A stretch of 41,380 bases of DNA from Ferruginibacter sp. (lineage in GTDB: Bacteria > Bacteroidota > Bacteroidia > Chitinophagales > Chitinophagaceae), in the NCBI GenBank assembly GCA_017983695.1, contig JAGOAX010000017.1:16759-58138 (forward strand), read 5' to 3'. Under the pieces are notes generated by a model, which worked only from the letters and a program-made list of their open reading frames with translations, ran no database searches and had not been told where the DNA came from. Of the stretch, positions 26,042 to 33,555 are shown piece after piece. A program made the translations under genes and the position numbers. The stretch's first letter is position 1. Every line of letters starts with the position of its first letter.

Positions 26042-26089
26042 ATAACTATTTAACCAGTTAACTAATCAACCAATAAACCAGTTAGTCAT
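26042..26089. repeat. Degenerate 8-bp periodic repeat (TTAACCAN)
   Basis: Consecutive octamers ATAACTAT, TTAACCAG, TTAACTAA, TCAACCAA, TAAACCAG and TTAGTCAT lie between the convergent LytTR and lipA genes. The lipA stop codon (26082-26084) is inside the repeat. Related blocks occur at 29747-29786, 29832-29871 and 32341-32422. Confidence 0.75.
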
Positions 26090-27005
26090 TCAACTTTTCC
26101 CTCTCCCACTTCTCTCTGCCATAACCCGGTATTACATGTTTTTCACTGTGGTAAGATGAACGAACCAGCGGGCCGCTTTCTACATAATCAAATCCTAAAT
26201 TATAACCGATTTCCCTGTACTCAGCAAATTCATCAGGATGTACAAAACGGGCAACGGGTAAATGTTTTTTAGTAGGTTGTAAATACTGGCCAATTGTTAT
26301 TACATCAACATTGCTGGCATATAGATCTTTCAGAGTTTGTATCACTTCTTCCTTCTCTTCTCCCAGTCCCAGCATAATGCCGCTCTTGGTACGCATACCA
26401 CCTTCTTTTAAAATTTTAAGTGTTTCCATACTCTGCCAGTATTTTGCCTGGATACGAACCTGCTTGGTCAACCGTTCTGTGGTTTCAATATTATGGCTCA
26501 CCACTTCCGGTGCGGCATCAATAATGCGTTGTATATTTTCTTTCTCTGCTTTAAAATCGGGGATCAGTGTTTCTAAAGTGGTATCAGGGTTTAAAGCTTT
26601 AATGGCTTTAATGGTATTGTACCAGATAATACTGCCGCCATCTCTTAATTCATCTCTATCCACAGAAGTTACCACGGCATGTTTTACCTTCATCAGGTTG
26701 ATGGCTTCAGCAACACGTTGAGGTTCGTCCCAATCAACCTCCAGTGGGCGGCCTGTGGCCACATTACAAAAGCCGCAACTGCGGGTGCAAATATTTCCTA
26801 AAATCATAAATGTAGCCGTGCCTTCGCCCCAGCATTCACCCATATTGGGACAATTGCCACTTTCGCAAATGGTGTGCAGCTTATGTTTGTCTACTAAATT
26901 ACGTACGTGTTTATATTCTTCCCCAATAGGCAATTTAACCCTTAACCAGTTGGGTTTTGTTGGCCTTGGCTCCACTGTGCCGTCTATTACGGGTAACTCT
27001 GTCAT
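26082..27005 (-). CDS. lipA: Lipoyl synthase
   Basis: Radical SAM enzyme that inserts two sulfurs into protein-bound octanoyl groups to give lipoyl cofactors. Both iron-sulfur sites are intact: the auxiliary cluster motif CESGNCPNMGEC (Cys47, Cys52, Cys58) and the radical SAM motif CTRSCGFC (Cys73, Cys77, Cys80). The family's conserved RSSYHSEKH near the C-terminus supplies the serine that ligates the auxiliary cluster. Length of 307 residues is typical. A well-formed promoter sits just upstream. The last few codons and the stop fall in the 8-bp periodic repeat. Confidence 0.97.
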   Translation of the reverse strand: MTELPVIDGTVEPRPTKPNWLRVKLPIGEEYKHVRNLVDKHKLHTICESGNCPNMGECWGEGTATFMILGNICTRSCGFCNVATGRPLEVDWDEPQRVAEAINLMKVKHAVVTSVDRDELRDGGSIIWYNTIKAIKALNPDTTLETLIPDFKAEKENIQRIIDAAPEVVSHNIETTERLTKQVRIQAKYWQSMETLKILKEGGMRTKSGIMLGLGEEKEEVIQTLKDLYASNVDVITIGQYLQPTKKHLPVARFVHPDEFAEYREIGYNLGFDYVESGPLVRSSYHSEKHVIPGYGREKWEREKLND

Positions 27006-27033
27006 TTACTGCTCGTTTTAATAATGTAAGTTG

Positions 27034-27064
27034 CAAATGTACGATGAAAGAGGCTTCATCCCAA
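27034..27064 (-). promoter_or_regulatory. Promoter of lipA (Bacteroidota type)
   Basis: On the minus strand a TTG (27062-27064) is followed by 20 bases and then TACATTTG (27041-27034), fitting the -33 TTG and -7 TAnnTTTG consensus. The -7 element ends 28 bases before the lipA ATG. Best promoter match in the window. Confidence 0.75.
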
Positions 27065-27134
27065 GCCTGTACTATCCTTTAAGAAAGCTATAAGAACCGG
27101 GATTACCGGCCTGAGAACCTATGTAAAAGTGTAA

Positions 27135-27938
27135 TTATTTCCGTTTACCAAACATTAAGGCAAAATAAGCAGAAAAGAAAAATTGCTTTTGTTTGTTATA
27201 CAGCATCTGAGGTATCTTCTTTGCATAAAATTCTGCCGACACGCCAACTTCTATTGCACTCACCAGTTCGTTCAGCTTTCCATAATCGAAACGAAGTGCA
27301 GGCTTTACATAAATACCGGGTGTAACTTTTAAATGCTTCCAGCCGGTACCAAAATTTGGGCCTGATGCAGTTTGATCTTTGTACACATCTACAAAAAGCA
27401 AACTATCAGGCGAATCGTACCGGATAAAAGCTCTTTCGCCTGCTTTATCCACTTCTACTTCGTAAGCCCTTAATAAACCCACTATGAGGCCGCCACCTAA
27501 ATTCCCTGTTACACTTACCCCGTTTTTATTACTTTTATTACCCAACAGCATTTGCTGCTGCACTCCTAATTTTACTGGATAAAAATAATTAATCTTACCG
27601 TAAATCAAAGGCGATGAAAAACTAAAGCCATTAAAATTCGATTGTTTTTCTTCTTTCGGATTTTTACGTTCGCTTATTTCAAACTGGAATAATATTGATT
27701 TTTTTACAGATTTTGCCCTGCCCACTTCGTAAAAAAATCCATACCCGTCACTGATCAGCTTAACGCCATAAGCCGTTTGCTTTTTATATGCAATTACACC
27801 CTCCTCTTCCTGCTTTATCAATGCATCAATGCGTTTGCGCTTTTCTTCTTTCTTATCTCTTTTGGCATCTTCTTTACGCTGTGCAATAACGCCGGTTGAA
27901 AATGTCAATACTGCAAGTATGAATAATAATTTCTTCAT
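27135..27938 (-). CDS. Secreted beta-barrel-like protein of unknown function
   Basis: Signal peptide of 19 residues (ending VIAQ), then a strongly charged Lys/Glu/Arg helix (about 20-45), then about 220 residues with alternating hydrophobic strands, Gly-rich turns and aromatic ends (SDGYGFFYEVGRA, SPLIYGKINYFYPV, GNLGGGLIVGLLRAYEV, FFFSAYFALMFG). This suits a small outer-membrane beta-barrel, although the terminal residue pattern (FGKRK) is not the classic final Phe. It lies upstream of lipA on the same strand, but lipA has its own promoter. Confidence 0.68.
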   Translation of the reverse strand: MKKLLFILAVLTFSTGVIAQRKEDAKRDKKEEKRKRIDALIKQEEEGVIAYKKQTAYGVKLISDGYGFFYEVGRAKSVKKSILFQFEISERKNPKEEKQSNFNGFSFSSPLIYGKINYFYPVKLGVQQQMLLGNKSNKNGVSVTGNLGGGLIVGLLRAYEVEVDKAGERAFIRYDSPDSLLFVDVYKDQTASGPNFGTGWKHLKVTPGIYVKPALRFDYGKLNELVSAIEVGVSAEFYAKKIPQMLYNKQKQFFFSAYFALMFGKRK

Positions 27939-28044
27939 GTATAATTTTTACTTACGTAAATTTATGCAAAAATAGTTTGTAGTTGATAAAGATGATACTT
28001 TTAACGAAATTACTGCTGCATTTAACAAAAAAATTAAATTAATT

Positions 28045-28449
28045 ATGACTGCCACTGTTGTTTATAAAGGCGATTTACGCTGCGAATGTACCCACCTGCA
28101 AAGCGGAACCATTATTGAAACCGATGCCCCAACTGACAACCGGGGTAAGGGCCAGCGCTTTTCTCCCACTGATACGGTTTGTGTGGCTTTAGCCACCTGC
28201 GTTATTACCACCATGGGTATTAAAGCCAACGATATGGAAATTGATTTAACCGGTACTGCCATTGATGTTAAAAAACATATGCTCGCCGACCCAAGAAGAA
28301 TTGGACAGATAGATGTAACCTTAAACTTTCCGGCCAGTTTGCAACTTGATGAAAAGGATAAAACTATTTTACAAAGAGTGGGTGATCATTGCCCGGTGGC
28401 AAAATCATTGCATCCTGATTTAAAATTGAATATTGTTTACAATTGGTAG
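28045..28449 (+). CDS. OsmC family protein
   Basis: Predicted thiol-dependent peroxidase that reduces organic hydroperoxides. The two catalytic cysteines of the family are visible: one in VALATCVITTMGI (about residue 52) and one in GDHCPVAKSL (about residue 115). The 134-aa length and the RFSPTDTVCVALATC layout fit the YhfA-like OsmC branch, where activity is less well established than for Ohr. It converges on the DUF2851 gene with only 14 bases between stops. Confidence 0.9.
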   Translation: MTATVVYKGDLRCECTHLQSGTIIETDAPTDNRGKGQRFSPTDTVCVALATCVITTMGIKANDMEIDLTGTAIDVKKHMLADPRRIGQIDVTLNFPASLQLDEKDKTILQRVGDHCPVAKSLHPDLKLNIVYNW

Positions 28450-28463
28450 GGCTGCTTTCTTTT

Positions 28464-29738
28464 TTACGGTTTTGAAGCAGTATTTTCCTTAAGTAACTTA
28501 TTACCCACAGCACAATCCAGGCAACGCTTTTTGCTGCAGTACTCATTCTTTAACTGAATGAATGCCTGTGAATCAAAGGCACTTTTATTGGCAATGCCCA
28601 ATGCTGCAAAACCTTTGGTAATTACATTCTTTTCTGCAGTAATTTCTTCCAGCCATTTTAAAGCCTTGTTTGAATAACTCTCTTCTTTATGGTAATGGCC
28701 ATAGGCAAATAATATAGTGATGACGGTATTGATAAGAATATTATCCGTCATTTGTGTGCCCAGGGTTTTCTTTTTAAAAGCAGCCGGTTCATCAGGCATA
28801 TAGTGATAATGCCAGTAATCATTAGCCGTTACCTGCAGCAGTGCTTTTATATCAGCAATACTGTTACTCTCTTTAATTTTTGAAAATAAATGCATACTGT
28901 TATGTACCAGCATGGCCAGTTGCGCCAATCGCACTGTGGGGAAATTAGCCGGCCGCATACGTAAAAAATAAAGTGGCGCTGTTATTTTTTGTAACTGGTA
29001 CTTGGTTTTTAAAAACTGATATTCTTTTTGCAGCAATTGAGGATAATCTTCAGTAAACTTATTGTCCAGCAGGCCTGCCTGCCCAAACAGCAATGCCTCT
29101 AACTGGTGAATCTGGTTTTTATGTTTGGCCAAAACATTTACAGGAATAGACCGGGCAATTTTTTCAAAGGCATCACTGTTAACTTTAATGCCGAAATTTT
29201 TTGCCAGCATCCACCAAAAGGTTTCTTCCCAATGGTTATTATTTGCTTTTAAATACTCAAAAACTATTTGTGATTTTTGCTGTAGCCGTTCTACCAATAA
29301 TCTTTCTTTCCACGATGCCCAGGTTAATTCATTTACCTGGTGAATCATTTTTTCGCAGGGGATAAAACTGGCGGCATTCATCAGGGCATCATATTTTGTC
29401 AACAGTAATTTTGATACTTTATCCTGCAACACCAATGTTGGAAACGATAATTGTACTGCAGCATCGTGTTGCCAAACCACATGCAGTATTACGTTATTAT
29501 AATTTTTATCATCGCTATGTTTATGAGCGGCCCAGCCTGATGAAGTAATGTGCAGTTCGATACTACCTGCCCATAAAGTATTCCCGATTTTTATTTTAGC
29601 ATCAATAAAGTCAGGCCCCTGGTTGGTATTGTATGTGCCGGGATGAATGACCTGTAAACCCTCTCCTTCAAAAGTTGTTAATGCACTTTTATTGTACAAT
29701 TGAAACTGCCAGATGTATTGCAGCAGGCGCTCGGTCAT
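28464..29738 (-). CDS. DUF2851 family protein
   Basis: Protein of unknown function widely conserved in Bacteroidota. The N-terminal part has the family's blocks: LQYIWQFQLYNK, GTYNTNQGPDFIDAKIKIG, AGSIELHITSSGWAAHKH and NVILHVVWQHD, which look like a metal- or nucleic-acid-binding fold with several His and Asp. The C-terminus has a Cys cluster, CSKKRCLDCAVG, plausibly binding iron-sulfur or zinc. Length 424. It is the last gene of a six-gene minus-strand run and is separated from maf by a block of 8-bp repeats. Confidence 0.87.
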   Translation of the reverse strand: MTERLLQYIWQFQLYNKSALTTFEGEGLQVIHPGTYNTNQGPDFIDAKIKIGNTLWAGSIELHITSSGWAAHKHSDDKNYNNVILHVVWQHDAAVQLSFPTLVLQDKVSKLLLTKYDALMNAASFIPCEKMIHQVNELTWASWKERLLVERLQQKSQIVFEYLKANNNHWEETFWWMLAKNFGIKVNSDAFEKIARSIPVNVLAKHKNQIHQLEALLFGQAGLLDNKFTEDYPQLLQKEYQFLKTKYQLQKITAPLYFLRMRPANFPTVRLAQLAMLVHNSMHLFSKIKESNSIADIKALLQVTANDYWHYHYMPDEPAAFKKKTLGTQMTDNILINTVITILFAYGHYHKEESYSNKALKWLEEITAEKNVITKGFAALGIANKSAFDSQAFIQLKNEYCSKKRCLDCAVGNKLLKENTASKP

Positions 29739-29746
29739 ACTACGGG

Positions 29747-29786
29747 TTAATTGGTTTATTGGTTTATTGGTTTATTGGTTAATTAG
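29747..29786. repeat. 8-bp periodic repeat (TTTATTGG x3)
   Basis: Octamers TTAATTGG, TTTATTGG, TTTATTGG, TTTATTGG and TTAATTAG are perfectly in register just ahead of the DUF2851 gene. This is the complementary orientation of the TTAACCAN repeat at 26042. Confidence 0.85.
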
Positions 29787-29831
29787 TGGTGTAGTTCTTT
29801 AAACAGATACACACTTCAATCATAATACTAA

Positions 29832-29871
29832 TATACCAATTAACTTTCGTAACTATTTAACGAATTAATTG
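29832..29871. repeat. Degenerate 8-bp repeat overlapping the maf 3' end
   Basis: TTAACTTT, GTAACTAT, TTAACGAA and TTAATTGC follow ACCAA with one base of slip. The block covers the maf stop codon and about its last ten codons. Confidence 0.5.
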
Positions 29872-30415
29872 CCTGTACCACTTTACTCACCGGCAATCCC
29901 ATTACATTATAAAAATCGCCGCTGATGGATTTAATGCCAACCACTCCAATCCATTCCTGTATGGCATAGGCGCCGGCTTTATCGTAAGGCTGATATTTAT
30001 CTACGTAAAAGCAAAGCTCTTCGCTGGTAAGATCATAAAATTCCACTTCGGTAGTATCTGCAAAAGTGATCTCTTTATCCTGGTAAAGAATAACAACACC
30101 GGTTATTACCGAATGTTTTTGCCCGGAGAGTTTTGTTAAAATATTGATCGCATCTTCCCTGTCTTTTGGTTTACCGATTATTTCGTTGTTTAAAACAACA
30201 ATGGTATCTGCCGCAAGTATGGGAATGCTGCTATTGTTTGATTGCTGAATGGCTAAGGCTTTATTTTTTGCGATATGTACGGCCACTTCTGCCACAGGCA
30301 AATCGGCTGGGTAAGATTCATCGGTTTCTTGTACTATAATTTCAAATGGAACTTCGGCCCATTCCAGTAATTGTTTGCGGCGGGGCGATTGAGATGCTAA
30401 AATTATTTGTTGCAT
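29840..30415 (-). CDS. maf: Maf-like nucleoside triphosphate pyrophosphatase
   Basis: Cytoplasmic house-cleaning enzyme, probably a dTTP/UTP pyrophosphatase. Motifs in order: LASQSPRRKQLLEWA at the N-terminus (Ser and Arg contact phosphate), AADTIVV with the catalytic Asp, GKPKDREDAINIL, and YDKAGAYAIQEWIGVVGIKSI near residue 150, followed by GDFYNVMGLPV. Length 191 is normal. The final residues (NSYES) appear to be encoded by the 8-bp repeat, not by conserved Maf sequence. Nineteen bases after the prenyltransferase gene on the same strand; likely one operon. Confidence 0.94.
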   Translation of the reverse strand: MQQIILASQSPRRKQLLEWAEVPFEIIVQETDESYPADLPVAEVAVHIAKNKALAIQQSNNSSIPILAADTIVVLNNEIIGKPKDREDAINILTKLSGQKHSVITGVVILYQDKEITFADTTEVEFYDLTSEELCFYVDKYQPYDKAGAYAIQEWIGVVGIKSISGDFYNVMGLPVSKVVQAINSLNSYES

Positions 30416-30434
30416 AATAGTAGTACAGGAAAGA

Positions 30435-31403
30435 TCAGGAATAAATTTTAATGAAGACCATGGATAAAATACCTGCCAGCATTACCAATTTTATTGCAGT
30501 ACTCAACTGGTGATAATCTTTTGCTACCTGTGCTTTGTATAGTTTTCGTAATATCCATAATAAAGGAATAATTATAGTTACAACACAATATGCTGCACTC
30601 CACCACCAACCCAGGTACAATGCATAAACCTGTATAATTACCAGCGCTGCAACTGCAACAATTAACCATACCGCTGTAAAAACTTTTGTAGCAGGAATAC
30701 CCCAAACAATGGGCATTGTTTTGCAGCCATATTTTGCATCCCCTTCCATATCCTCCATATCTTTTATTACTTCTCTTATCAGAGAGATGATAAAAGCAAA
30801 GCCGGCATACAATACAGCATACTTAAAAAGTTTGGTACTCGCCATATCATAGTTATGTTTTATGTCGTAAAAAATTTTGGTCATGAACCAACTTTTTGTA
30901 TTGATCACATAAAGAATAAGGATCGTCCAGGCTGTTAAGAGCGATATTAAAATATTGCCTATTAATAACTGCCGTTTATAATTTGTTGAATACAGCCATA
31001 AGGCAATTACACATAAAAGATTAATGGTACCTGCCAATAATGTATGCCAGTCAAACATCTTTATACAAACCCAGGTACTGATAACCAAACCGGCAAAAGA
31101 AAGCACAAGATGCCAGACAATAGCCCACCTTCTTTTAATAATTTTTTCAACAACGAGTTTATCGGGTTTATTTACCCTGTCAATATTAAGATCAAAATAA
31201 TCGTTGATAATATAACCTGCTGCAGCAATAAACACAGAAGAAACTACAATGAACCAGAATAATTTTTCTGATAAAACCGGTACAGCAGTATAGTTGTTAA
31301 AAATGGTTAGCGTAATTAAATAATAAAACAAACATTGTGTAACCACAATAAACACCAGGTTGGGCCAGCGGATAAGGCGTAAAAATGCGGTTACTAATTT
31401 CAT
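30435..31403 (-). CDS. UbiA family prenyltransferase (geranylgeranylglycerol-phosphate geranylgeranyltransferase-like)
   Basis: Integral membrane enzyme that transfers a prenyl chain. About eight or nine membrane segments. The two Asp-rich Mg/diphosphate motifs are present: NDYFDLNIDRVNKP (67-80) and VIKDMEDMEGDAKYGCKTMPI (about 216-236). In Bacteroidota this subgroup is routinely annotated as geranylgeranylglycerol-phosphate geranylgeranyltransferase, an enzyme of archaeal-type lipids; its true acceptor in bacteria is less certain and could be a menaquinone-like or unknown compound. It precedes maf and follows the KdsC-like gene, both cytoplasmic housekeeping functions. Confidence 0.82.
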   Translation of the reverse strand: MKLVTAFLRLIRWPNLVFIVVTQCLFYYLITLTIFNNYTAVPVLSEKLFWFIVVSSVFIAAAGYIINDYFDLNIDRVNKPDKLVVEKIIKRRWAIVWHLVLSFAGLVISTWVCIKMFDWHTLLAGTINLLCVIALWLYSTNYKRQLLIGNILISLLTAWTILILYVINTKSWFMTKIFYDIKHNYDMASTKLFKYAVLYAGFAFIISLIREVIKDMEDMEGDAKYGCKTMPIVWGIPATKVFTAVWLIVAVAALVIIQVYALYLGWWWSAAYCVVTIIIPLLWILRKLYKAQVAKDYHQLSTAIKLVMLAGILSMVFIKIYS

Positions 31404-31462
31404 GAAGTTGTTTATGTGCCGAAGTTAGTAATTGAAAAGTTAATAGTGAAACAATAAAATGC

Positions 31463-31984
31463 TTAGGTAGAAGTAAGTGAAGTATCAACATCCCAGTGAC
31501 CGTTAAGCTTCAGCACTTTTTCAATTACATCCCTGCCGCAGCCATAGCCGCCGGTAAATGGAGAAATGTATTTACTGATCTTTTTTATTTCCGGTACTGC
31601 ATCAGCAGGGCAACAGGGCAAACCTGTTAATTGCATGGCCACATAATCCGGAATATCATCACCCATGTACAGCATTTCATTAAACTGCAGGTTGTGTTCC
31701 TGTGCAAGGGCCCTTAATTTTTCCTGTTTATTATGAACACCTAAAAAAACTTCCTGTACACCAAGTTTTACCAATCTTTGTTTTACGGCTTCCGAATTTC
31801 CACCCGAAATGATGACCACATGATATCCTTTTTTAACGGCCAATTGTAAAGCATAGCCATCTTTACTGTTCATACTGCGTACCAGTTCACCATCGGGCAT
31901 CACGATCATGGTGTCTATTGCAAGTACACCATCTACATCAAACACAAAGGTCTTAATTGGTTTAAAAAGTTCTAGAACATTCAT
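31463..31984 (-). CDS. KdsC-like HAD phosphatase (KDO 8-phosphate phosphatase)
   Basis: Predicted to remove phosphate from 3-deoxy-D-manno-octulosonate 8-phosphate in lipopolysaccharide synthesis. HAD motif I is FDVDGVLAID with nucleophile Asp16 and Asp18; the family's DGELVRSMNSKDGYAL block follows, with IISGGNSEAV (motif II) and MLYMGDDIPDY (motif IV). The C-terminal part has GYGCGRDVIEKVL, typical of KdsC. At 173 aa it has no cap domain, as expected. Related sialic-acid 9-phosphatases cannot be fully excluded. The other KDO genes are not in the window. Confidence 0.86.
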   Translation of the reverse strand: MNVLELFKPIKTFVFDVDGVLAIDTMIVMPDGELVRSMNSKDGYALQLAVKKGYHVVIISGGNSEAVKQRLVKLGVQEVFLGVHNKQEKLRALAQEHNLQFNEMLYMGDDIPDYVAMQLTGLPCCPADAVPEIKKISKYISPFTGGYGCGRDVIEKVLKLNGHWDVDTSLTST

Positions 31985-31992
31985 GCCCCTGT

Positions 31993-32095
31993 CCCCTAAA
32001 GGGGAACTTAGATTTAAAGTGAATAATTTATTTTATACAGTATGAAAATTAAAAACACTTAAGTTAGAAAAACTGCTGTTAAGCCCCTTTAGGGG
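31993..32095. repeat. Inverted repeat pair CCCCTAAAGGGG, about 80 bp apart
   Basis: CCCCTAAAGGGGAACTTA (31993-32010) and its near-complement at 32080-32095 (TAAGCCCCTTTAGGGG) flank about 70 bp of A/T-rich DNA between kdsC-like and iscX-like. Possibly a small miniature element; the right arm forms the end of the iscX-like ORF. Confidence 0.6.
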
Positions 32096-32333
32096 TTTGG
32101 GGTTGATTATCCCTCCATTCATATACCCAGGTACTTTGTATCATTTCAAGATGCCCTTCATTGCTTTCTTCGGCCTTGCCAACAAAACTAGGTATCTCTA
32201 AAATCCATTTATGCAGATCGGTAAAACGGATACGGTAAATTTTGCTTTCATTAAAATCATCGCCAAAGCGTTCGTACAATTTCATGGCAATATCCTCGTA
32301 ATCGTTCCAGTGAATGGGTAATTCAAAACTCAT
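32079..32333 (-). CDS. IscX-like iron-sulfur cluster assembly protein
   Basis: Small acidic protein resembling IscX (YfhJ), an iron-binding modulator of the cysteine desulfurase. The residues WNDYEDIAMKLYERFGDD, YRIRFTDLHKWILEI, SFVGKAEESNEGHLEMIQSTWV match the family order, including the RFTDLHKWI block. The ORF extends a few residues beyond IscX: the tail QPQTPKGA derives from the CCCCTTTAGGGG repeat. It sits directly downstream of a 2Fe-2S ferredoxin, the same pairing as fdx-iscX in the E. coli isc operon; the scaffold and desulfurase genes are not here. Confidence 0.8.
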   Translation of the reverse strand: MSFELPIHWNDYEDIAMKLYERFGDDFNESKIYRIRFTDLHKWILEIPSFVGKAEESNEGHLEMIQSTWVYEWRDNQPQTPKGA

Positions 32334-32340
32334 GGTATAG

Positions 32341-32422
32341 TTAATTAGTTTATTTGTTAATTGGTTAATTGGTTGATTGAAAGTACTAGTAAACTAATAA
32401 ACCAATTAACCAGTTAACCTGT
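32341..32422. repeat. 8-bp periodic repeats in inverted orientation (hairpin-forming)
   Basis: Left arm TTAATTAG, TTTATTTG, TTAATTGG, TTAATTGG, TTGATTGA (32341-32380); right arm AAACTAAT, AAACCAAT, TAACCAGT, TAACCTGT (32391-32422). The two arms are largely complementary and flank a 10-base centre with ACTAGT. It fills the gap between iscX-like and ferredoxin. Confidence 0.85.
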
Positions 32423-32423
32423 G

Positions 32424-32759
32424 CTATTCTCCCAAAAACTGCGTTTGATCCGGCAGGGTTACCATAATATTGCCGCTACCTTCCAGTAATACACACTGGC
32501 AACCCAAACGGGAATTTAACCGGGGGCTTATGGCCCTGTCAATAAAGTCTTCTTCTTTATCACTCAGTTCCTCTACAAAATCCTCCCCCTGCTCCAGGTA
32601 TAAATGGCAGGTGCTGCAGGCACAAACACCACCACAGTTATGATGCAAGTCAATATTATTCTTTAACGCAACTTCCAGTATGGACTGGTCATCTTCAATA
32701 TTAGTAAGTGTAACCGGCTCAAGCCCCTTCTGTTCAAATTTAAATGTTATTGTGTACAT
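32424..32759 (-). CDS. fdx: 2Fe-2S ferredoxin, adrenodoxin/Fdx type
   Basis: Electron carrier, likely for iron-sulfur cluster assembly. I start it at the ATG at 32759 (MYTITFKFEQ); the longer frame from 32780 would overlap the promoter element. The cluster ligands fit C-x5-C-x2-C-x35-C: Cys42, Cys48 and Cys51 in NCGGVCACSTC, and Cys87 in SRLGCQC, with extra cysteines at 46 and 89. The sequence resembles E. coli Fdx, and the neighbouring iscX-like gene supports the same role. Length 111 aa. Confidence 0.9.
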   Translation of the reverse strand: MYTITFKFEQKGLEPVTLTNIEDDQSILEVALKNNIDLHHNCGGVCACSTCHLYLEQGEDFVEELSDKEEDFIDRAISPRLNSRLGCQCVLLEGSGNIMVTLPDQTQFLGE

Positions 32760-32777
32760 GCTGCAAATTTCGGAGTG

Positions 32778-32785
32778 CAAACCTA
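32778..32785 (-). promoter_or_regulatory. Candidate -7 element (TAGGTTTG) for the ferredoxin operon
   Basis: TAGGTTTG on the minus strand matches TAnnTTTG and ends 18 bases before the ATG at 32759. A TTG at the usual -33 distance is not present (TTT instead). Confidence 0.5.
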
Positions 32786-32896
32786 CTTTAAATTACCAAT
32801 AAAGGAAAATATTAGCCAATCATAATAAAAACATATTGCGGTAATACTTGTAAACTAAGTAAGGATTTACTAATTTTCGCTTCTAATTCAATACTA

Positions 32897-33553
32897 ATGC
32901 ATACTATACTGAAATCAAGCCTGGCTATTTTAAAAACCACAGTATTTACCGGAACTGTTATTATCTTTTGCGCCTGCAATGGCAGCGATAAAAAAACTGC
33001 TGAAACAAAAACTGATACGGTTAAAACAAAAGTTACCGAAAAACCTGTTGAAAAAACAACGGTGGTAAAGCCCGCCATCATCAATATACTGGATACTATT
33101 GCCCCAAAAAGAATTGTTGTTTACATGAAAGATAGTGCAACAACATTTGAACGCATCGGGCAAAAGCTGGGACAGATATATGGGGTTAAACTTGCCGACG
33201 CCTTAAAAAAGAATGGTATTAAAGCAACCGGGGCTCCCATGGCCTGGTATAAAGGAGCAAAAGCGCCTTATTTTTTTGAAGCAGGTTTACCTGTAAATAA
33301 AAAGCCCGCCAAATTGCCTAAAGGTGTTTTTGTAAAAGAAATGAATAGTGACAGTGCAGTGGTAGCACATTTTTATGGCCCTTATGATTTATTGTCGCAG
33401 GGATATGATGCCCTTAAAGAATGGTTGAAAGATGCGAAGAAATCAGGTAATGGTGCGCCTTACGAAATTTATATAGATGACCCCGTTGATAAAACAGGCA
33501 AACCACTTGATCCTTACAAAGTGAGAACTGATATTGTTTTCCCACATAAATAA
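32897..33553 (+). CDS. Lipoprotein with GyrI-like (effector-binding) domain
   Basis: Predicted lipid-anchored protein. The N-terminal signal ends with IIFCACNG; the cysteine at position 28 or 30 is likely lipidated. A Lys/Thr-rich, low-complexity linker (about 33-60) leads to a domain of the GyrI/SOUL small-molecule-binding superfamily: RIGQKLGQIYGVKLADALKKNG, YFFEAGLPVNKKP, VVAHFYGPYDLLSQGYDALKEWL, then a C-terminal YEIYIDDP-x-K. GyrI-like domains are usually cytoplasmic and bind drugs; export makes a periplasmic sequestration or sensing role possible. The stop is 2 bases from that of the convergent DUF2520 gene. Confidence 0.75.
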   Translation: MHTILKSSLAILKTTVFTGTVIIFCACNGSDKKTAETKTDTVKTKVTEKPVEKTTVVKPAIINILDTIAPKRIVVYMKDSATTFERIGQKLGQIYGVKLADALKKNGIKATGAPMAWYKGAKAPYFFEAGLPVNKKPAKLPKGVFVKEMNSDSAVVAHFYGPYDLLSQGYDALKEWLKDAKKSGNGAPYEIYIDDPVDKTGKPLDPYKVRTDIVFPHK

Positions 33554-33555
33554 TA

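Noticed and set aside
28452..28480. CTGCTT/AAGCAG hairpin as terminator between OsmC and DUF2851
   Set aside because: Six-bp stem with a 17-base loop, mostly inside the DUF2851 coding sequence; likely chance.
29747..29786. Tandem octamers as CRISPR or iteron origin
   Set aside because: No spacers, very short units, no replication gene nearby, and similar blocks at other intergenic places.
30435..31403. Evidence for archaeal-type lipids
   Set aside because: The annotation name comes from sequence similarity; one UbiA-type gene does not show ether-lipid synthesis.
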